From the NCBI GenBank assembly GCA_934527255.1, contig CAKTAM010000097.1, positions 1 to 6,759 of the forward strand: DNA of 6,759 nucleotides. The letters run 5' to 3'. Shown here in pieces: positions 6,468-6,759 of the stretch. This DNA is from an uncultured Oscillospiraceae bacterium. GTDB lineage: Bacteria > Bacillota > Clostridia > Oscillospirales > Ruminococcaceae. A program made the position numbers and the translations under genes. Every line of letters starts with the position of its first letter. Position 1 is the stretch's first letter. The notes under the pieces are model-generated. The model saw nothing but the letters and a program-made list of their open reading frames with translations. It was not told where the DNA came from and searched no databases.

Positions 6468-6759
6468 ATCTGTGAAAAACAAAAACGGCGCTGCCAGTCA
6501 GATACCCTGCCAGCAGCACCGGCCGGTATGGGTATTGCGCCCATCCGCAGAAAATCTCTTTCCAAACCGACGGCTGCCAAAACAGCGCGGCACCCACCCC
6601 GACGGCCCCGCAGCATACCAACAGCACCGCCCCGGCGGCCATATCCTTGGCCTGTCCGGCAAATGCGTCATGGGCGGCGTCCGGCCCGGCCACGGCGCGC
6701 TCTATGGCAGAATTGACGGCCTCCAGCGCCAGCACGGCGGCCACCGTCAGCAGCAGCAC
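6466..6759 (-). CDS. dgkA: Diacylglycerol/undecaprenol kinase (DagK family), 3' part
   Basis: The frame runs off the right window edge, and its first visible codon (GTG) is most likely an internal valine. The 97 visible codons hold the family signature: LALEAVNSAIERAV (10-23, with E13, N16 and E20) and QAKDMAAGAV (36-45, with K38 and D39). These correspond to the catalytic E..NsAIE and AKD motifs of E. coli DgkA and Gram-positive undecaprenol kinases. Two hydrophobic helices follow (about 43-61 and 80-95), giving the usual three-helix integral membrane enzyme with the N-terminal part missing. In Gram-positives the substrate is usually undecaprenol, so the role would be recycling of the cell-wall lipid carrier. 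It sits directly upstream of era, as in Bacillus, but without cdd between them. Confidence 0.88.
   Translation of the reverse strand: MLLLTVAAVLALEAVNSAIERAVAGPDAAHDAFAGQAKDMAAGAVLLVCCGAVGVGAALFWQPSVWKEIFCGWAQYPYRPVLLAGYLTGSAVFVFHR

Noticed and set aside
6757..6759. GTG at the window edge as the start of the kinase gene
   Set aside because: It would give a protein lacking the N-terminal amphipathic helix and first membrane helix of the family. The frame simply continues past the window edge.

Overview
This 6.8 kb window reads as a G+C-rich, low-redundancy stretch of a Firmicutes chromosome. The best guess is an anaerobic gut Clostridia of the Oscillospiraceae/Ruminococcaceae type. That guess rests on three things: the gene order dgkA-like, era, yqzL-like, recO (the order known from Bacillus subtilis, without cdd); a MutS2 with a Smr tail; and strong AGGAG ribosome binding sites in G+C-rich DNA. 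The genus is inference only.

Layout: the left edge holds the 3' part of a plus-strand gene for a heparinase II/III-type polysaccharide lyase (1-1106). It ends at a strong hairpin terminator (1134-1182). Everything to the right is on the minus strand. Read in transcription order from the right edge, it runs: a membrane lipid kinase of the DagK/undecaprenol kinase family (cut by the window edge), era, a small YqzL-like gene, recO, mutS2, and a nucleoside hydrolase that converges on the lyase and shares the terminator region.

The minus-strand genes are tightly packed. The kinase stop lies 6 bases from the first possible era ATG. The yqzL-like frame runs 56 bases into recO. The recO stop and mutS2 start overlap as ATGA. 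mutS2 and the nucleoside hydrolase are 36 bases apart. The only AT-rich gap is the 86 bases between era and yqzL, which carries a plausible sigma-A-type promoter for yqzL-recO-mutS2-nucleoside hydrolase. Functionally the cluster joins cell-envelope lipid recycling (kinase), 30S ribosome maturation (Era), recombinational repair (RecO), a MutS-like ATPase acting on branched DNA or collided ribosomes (MutS2), and a probable purine/pyrimidine nucleoside or related ribosyl hydrolase.

No mobile element, CRISPR array, tRNA or rRNA was seen, and no gap without a gene exceeds about 90 bases. I found no convincing new system. The points worth a second look are a nucleoside hydrolase with a variant metal motif and no catalytic-loop His, a MutS2 whose Smr domain lacks the DLR motif, the YqzL-like/recO overlap, the cysteine-rich lyase, and the asymmetric shared terminator.
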